This document shows, piece by piece, positions 60,930-64,000 of a stretch of 64,000 nt of DNA; position 1 is the first letter of the stretch; every line of letters begins with the position of its first letter. The DNA comes from Cupriavidus sp. U2. GTDB lineage: Bacteria > Pseudomonadota > Gammaproteobacteria > Burkholderiales > Burkholderiaceae. A program made the position numbers and the translations under genes. Below the pieces are notes generated by a model. That model was not told where the DNA came from. It saw nothing but the letters and a program-made list of their open reading frames with translations, and did no database searches. The stretch is from the NCBI RefSeq assembly GCF_009663685.2, contig NZ_RCOG02000012.1, positions 248,846-312,845 of the forward strand. The letters are read 5' to 3'.

Positions 60930-60961
60930 TGACAGTCACCATCCACCCAACGGAGACGGTC

Positions 60962-61855
60962 ATGAATGGAAACTGGAGCCGGCGCGACATCCTGCGCCTG
61001 GCGGGTGCGGCCGGCGGCGCCGTGTTCGCATCGGCCCTGCCGGGCTGGGCAGCCGGGCGCGATGACGACTTCGTGTTCGTCCAGCTGTCCGATGCGCACT
61101 GGGGGTTCGAGGGGCCGCCCAATCCCGATGCGCGCGGCACGCTGCCCAAGGCCGTGGCGGCGGTCAACGCATTGCCGCAGCCGCCCGATTTCGTGATGTT
61201 CACGGGCGACCTGACCCACACGACCGACGACCCGGACGAGCGCCGCCGCCGCATGCGCGAATTCCGCGACATCATCGCCCCGCTGCGCACAGGGGCCGTC
61301 CACCTGATGCCGGGCGAGCACGATGCCAGCCTGGACAACGGCGCGGCCTACCAGGAGCTGTTCGGGCCCACGCACTACACGTTCGACCACAAGGGCCTGC
61401 ACGCGATCGTGCTGGACAACGTGTCGGACCCGGCCGGGCAGGTGGGCGAGGCCCAGCTTGCGTGGCTGGCCGCCGACCTGGCCAGGCAGCCGCGCGACGC
61501 GCGAATCGTGCTCTTCACGCACCGGCCGCTGTTCGACCTGTATCCGCAGTGGGACTGGGCCACGCGCGACGGCGCCAAGGTGATCGACCAGCTGACGCCG
61601 TACCAGAACGTGACGGTGTTCTACGGGCATATCCACCAGGAACATCACCGCATGACCGGGCACATCGCGCACCACGCGGCGCGCTCGCTGATGTTTCCGC
61701 TGCCGGTGGCGGGATCGCAGCCGCGCCGGCTGCCGGTGCCCTGGGATGCCGCGCATCCGTACCAGGGCCTTGGCTGGCGCGAGGTGAACGCCACGGCGTC
61801 GCCGGGCAAGGATGCATTCCAGCTGGCCGAGCAGCCAGTGATCGGGAGGGCGTGA
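60962..61855 (+). CDS. Tat-exported metallophosphoesterase
   Basis: A 297-residue calcineurin-type phosphoesterase with a Tat signal (SRRDILRLAG at residues 6-15). Metal-binding blocks are VQLSDAHWG, FTGDLTH, PGEHDAS, LFTHRPL and YGHIHQEHH. The usual GNHD is GEHD here. The product would act in the periplasm on an unknown phosphoester. GGAGACGG precedes the ATG at 60962; an upstream in-frame start would add 11 residues ahead of the Tat signal. Its stop overlaps the next start (TGATG). Confidence 0.85.
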   Translation: MNGNWSRRDILRLAGAAGGAVFASALPGWAAGRDDDFVFVQLSDAHWGFEGPPNPDARGTLPKAVAAVNALPQPPDFVMFTGDLTHTTDDPDERRRRMREFRDIIAPLRTGAVHLMPGEHDASLDNGAAYQELFGPTHYTFDHKGLHAIVLDNVSDPAGQVGEAQLAWLAADLARQPRDARIVLFTHRPLFDLYPQWDWATRDGAKVIDQLTPYQNVTVFYGHIHQEHHRMTGHIAHHAARSLMFPLPVAGSQPRRLPVPWDAAHPYQGLGWREVNATASPGKDAFQLAEQPVIGRA

Positions 61856-62274
61856 TGACGAACCATCCGACCGATCCGGCCGACCAGGCCGAGCAGGCCA
61901 CCCCGCCCGCCCTCGCGTGCCGTCGCCGGATGCTGGCACAGGTCATGGGCCTGGTGCTGGCCGCCGCCGTCGTGCCCGGGATGGGCGGGGCCGCCGCGCC
62001 GCGCGTGATTCCGATGCGCGCGCGGCGCTTCGTGTTCGTCCCCGACAAGCTGACGCTCAAGCCCGGCGAGACCGTCGTGCTGGCGGTGACCGCCGAGGAC
62101 GTCATCATGGGTTTCTCGGCACCGGACTTCTCGGTCCGTGCCGATCTCCCTCCTGGCAAGGCGGTAGAGGTGAGGCTGACCGCGCCGAAACAGCGCGGCA
62201 CCTACACCTTCCTGTGCGACATCTTCTGCGGCTCGGGCCACGAGAGCATGAGCGGCACGATCAGCGTGGCGTAG
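61855..62274 (+). CDS. Cupredoxin with CuA-like motif
   Basis: A 139-residue periplasmic cupredoxin with an N-terminal signal or anchor (about residues 22-45). The C-terminal loop C121-DIF-C125-GSG-H129-ES-M132 is the full CxxxCxxxHxxM of a CuA site. The first His of a standard CuA site (often DVIH or DVTH) is replaced by Met85 in EDVIMGF. It is therefore a CuA-like or redesigned copper site. It shares its first base with the phosphoesterase stop and is probably cotranscribed. Confidence 0.8.
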   Translation: MTNHPTDPADQAEQATPPALACRRRMLAQVMGLVLAAAVVPGMGGAAAPRVIPMRARRFVFVPDKLTLKPGETVVLAVTAEDVIMGFSAPDFSVRADLPPGKAVEVRLTAPKQRGTYTFLCDIFCGSGHESMSGTISVA

Positions 62275-62505
62275 CGGTCGGGAGCCGGGACTGGAGAGAG
62301 GAAAAGCGCCCGGTGCGGCCGGCGGGGCGGGACCATTGCAGGCTTGGGTGGGACATCCATCGCTTGACTCGACAAGGACAGGATGCGCAACTTACCCCGC
62401 GACATGCGGGGATACGAAGGGCGTATGACGGCCTATTTCAGCGTACGATGCCAGGGCAGTCGTGCATCATCGGGCTTGCGGCCAACTTCTCTCAGGCAGA
62501 CCACC

Positions 62506-62790
62506 ATGGAAACCCAGGAAAGCACCCTGACCCTCGCATTGCTGACGGTGCCGGCCCGCGCGGCCATCTGCCGCGCGCTGCTGGAGGCCGGCGATGATTG
62601 CCTGCCCGCCATTGTGCTGGCCGAAGCGTCCGGCGTGACACTGCGCCGCGCCGCCCACCATTTCCAGGAGATGGTTCAGGCCGAGGTGCTGGCGCTGGTC
62701 ATCCGCGACCACCAGGTCTGCTATTCGCTCAAGGCGCGCCGGGCGGTGCGTGAGGCGCTGGAATTCGTCGATCGCAGCGGCCTGAACTGA
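62506..62790 (+). CDS. Small winged-helix-like protein (ArsR-like, hypothetical)
   Basis: A 94-residue protein with a probable winged-helix fold (AICRALLEAGDDCLPAIVLAEASGVTLRRAAHHFQEMVQAEVLALVIRDHQVCYSL), close in pattern to the ArsR group. No metal-binding CxxC is visible, so the ligand is unknown. The 231-base gap before it shows no clear feature. Confidence 0.6.
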   Translation: METQESTLTLALLTVPARAAICRALLEAGDDCLPAIVLAEASGVTLRRAAHHFQEMVQAEVLALVIRDHQVCYSLKARRAVREALEFVDRSGLN

Positions 62791-62903
62791 CTGTGCTGCT
62801 TCAGGCGCTTTTTTGAGGGCGCCGGTCAACTGGCCGGCGTGGTTCTCCGTTCATTCAGGGCGACCGGCCGTTGCCGGGTTGCGCCTTGCATCAGGAATCC
62901 AAC

Positions 62904-64000
62904 GTGAAATTTTCGAACCGGATCGTGACGCTGCCGCTGTGGGCGATCCTGTATTTCGTCTTCGGCTACGCGTCGCACCAGATCAACGGGCCGTTCTCGG
63001 CCACCGGCTATATCTGGCTGCCGGCCGGCGTGACCGTGGCCGCCTTCATGCTGGCGCCGGCCCGCCGCTGGCTGCCGTTGGGGCTGGCCTTCCTGGCCGC
63101 CCAGATGCTGCTGGGCGTGGTGGAAGGACGCGATCCGTTCCGCATGGTGCTGTTCTCGCTGGACGAGATCGGCTTTGCGGCGCTGGCCGTGGCACTGGTC
63201 CACATGATGCGGTTCTCGCTCGAAGGACTGGCTTTCCTGCGCGGCGTGCTGGTGGCCGCCGTGGTCAGCAGCGTGGGCGGGGCGGTGTTCGGGGCGGGCT
63301 GGTTCTGGCTGTTCCTGGACGTGCCGTTCTGGGCCACCGCCAAGGTCTGGGCCGCCGCCGACTTCGTGGGTGTCCTGATCGTCACGCCGGTGTTCGCGGG
63401 CTGGGCGCGCTTCAGCGCGGCCCGTTCGGGTGGCCGGCGCCGGGGCGAATTCCTGGCCGGCATCGCCGCGCTGCTGGCCGTGCTGGTGACCGCCGCAGTC
63501 GTGTTCGACGGCACCCGCATCGTGCAGTTGTCGCTGGACGTGGCTTATGCGCTGACCTATATCCCGCTGTTCTTCGTGGCGATTGCGGCGCTGCTGCTGG
63601 GCGGACGGGGCGGCTCGGTGGCGGTGGCGCTGCTGTCGGCGCTGGTACTGGTCAACACTGCCCAGGGCGACGGCCCGTTCGCCGACACGGCGGTCTACCA
63701 CGGCAATTCGCTGCTGGTGGCCCAGCTCTACCTGGCCGTGGCCGCGCTGCTCACGCTGCTGATCAGCACGCTGCGCACGGCCCGCGAGCAGCTGCACGAG
63801 GCGGCGGCGAGCCGTCAGAACGACGTGGAACTGGCGCTGGCCGCCAGCGGGCAGCTGGTGTACAACCTCGACCCGCATAGCGGCCGCCTGCGCTGGAGCG
63901 GCAGTGTCGAACAGGCGTTTGGCATGGCCGAGCCGGCCTTCTCCACGCTGGACGACGTGCTGGCCTGCGTGCATCCCGACGACCGCGCCGAGGTACGGCG
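62904..64000 (+). CDS. MASE1-PAS sensor protein (cut by window edge)
   Basis: The N-terminal 365 codons of a membrane sensor; the frame is open to the right edge, so the output domain is unseen. The start is the GTG at 62904 with AGGA about eight bases upstream. It opens with MKFSNRIVTLPLWAILYFVFG and GYIWLPAGVTVAAFML, typical of MASE1, with about eight helices. A PAS domain begins near residue 305 (ELALAASGQLVYNLDPHSGRLRWSG). Possible outputs include GGDEF/EAL or histidine kinase. It is the second MASE1 protein in the window. Confidence 0.85.
   Translation, partial: MKFSNRIVTLPLWAILYFVFGYASHQINGPFSATGYIWLPAGVTVAAFMLAPARRWLPLGLAFLAAQMLLGVVEGRDPFRMVLFSLDEIGFAALAVALVHMMRFSLEGLAFLRGVLVAAVVSSVGGAVFGAGWFWLFLDVPFWATAKVWAAADFVGVLIVTPVFAGWARFSAARSGGRRRGEFLAGIAALLAVLVTAAVVFDGTRIVQLSLDVAYALTYIPLFFVAIAALLLGGRGGSVAVALLSALVLVNTAQGDGPFADTAVYHGNSLLVAQLYLAVAALLTLLISTLRTAREQLHEAAASRQNDVELALAASGQLVYNLDPHSGRLRWSGSVEQAFGMAEPAFSTLDDVLACVHPDDRAEVR

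Noticed and set aside
62820-62839. CGCCGG / CCGGCG hairpin before the right-edge gene
   Set aside because: Short stem and no T run; it could be a chance GC palindrome.
1-64000. tRNA, rRNA, CRISPR arrays, transposases, prophage genes or integration sites
   Set aside because: I read through the window and saw no such feature; absence was judged by eye and would need a covariance-model and repeat search to confirm.

Overview
The window is about 64 kb of high-GC DNA, densely coded, from a betaproteobacterium of the Burkholderiaceae, most likely Cupriavidus or a close Ralstonia relative. The best evidence is a complete soluble NAD-dependent formate dehydrogenase operon (fdsGBACD with a divergent fdsR), an acetaldehyde dehydrogenase whose N-terminus ([11 protein letters not shown], 506 aa) matches the AcoD I remember from C. 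necator, and the ackA-pta / DUF3141-fabI block. I saw no rRNA, tRNA, CRISPR array, transposase or prophage gene.

Layout. 1-2.5 kb: the end of a sigma-54 activator (acoR-like) converging on acoD, which has its own -24/-12 promoter. 2.5-6.5 kb: a CorA/ZntB transporter, polyphosphate kinase 2 and an M30-like zinc peptidase lipoprotein. 6.6-13.9 kb: fdsR and fdsGBACD. 14-16.2 kb: MgtC-like protein, a one-domain peptidoglycan glycosyltransferase and a tyrosine phosphatase-like protein. 16.2-21.8 kb: ackA-pta divergent from a PhaC-like DUF3141 protein and fabI. 21.9-25.8 kb: a small RRM-like protein, modE, a CYTH protein and modABC with a clear ModE operator. 26.1-29 kb: 5'-nucleotidase lipoprotein and a Sel1-repeat protein. 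29-35.5 kb: a chaperone-usher fimbrial operon with two related adhesin-like subunits behind an AT-rich leader. 35.9-45.4 kb: deoxyribosyltransferase-like protein, a pqi operon with split PqiA, an AI-2E transporter, an HPP-CBS protein, and an Lrp regulator divergent from an arginine/ornithine catabolic pair. 45.4-51.3 kb: a small DNA-binding protein and the dctBD-dctA dicarboxylate system. 51.6-55 kb: a MASE1-PAS-GGDEF-EAL protein. 55.4-59.2 kb: diheme cytochrome c plus a two-subunit molybdenum hydroxylase. 59.4-62.3 kb: an ECF sigma/anti-sigma pair divergent from a Tat phosphoesterase and a CuA-like cupredoxin. The right edge cuts a second MASE1-PAS sensor.

How the genes fit together. Molybdenum is a recurring theme: high-affinity molybdate uptake (modABC) with its repressor (modE) serves two molybdoenzymes in the same window, the formate dehydrogenase and the periplasmic hydroxylase. 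A second theme is two-carbon and C4 carbon use under sigma-54 control (acoD, dctA) together with acetate/acetyl-CoA interconversion (ackA-pta). The most distinctive regulatory signals are the DctD-type twin enhancers plus -24/-12 promoter before dctA, three 21-bp-phased operators between the Lrp gene and its target pair, and matching GGGAATA-N14-CCGGTA promoters on both strands between the ECF sigma gene and the phosphoesterase-cupredoxin pair. That last module is the best candidate for a poorly described system.
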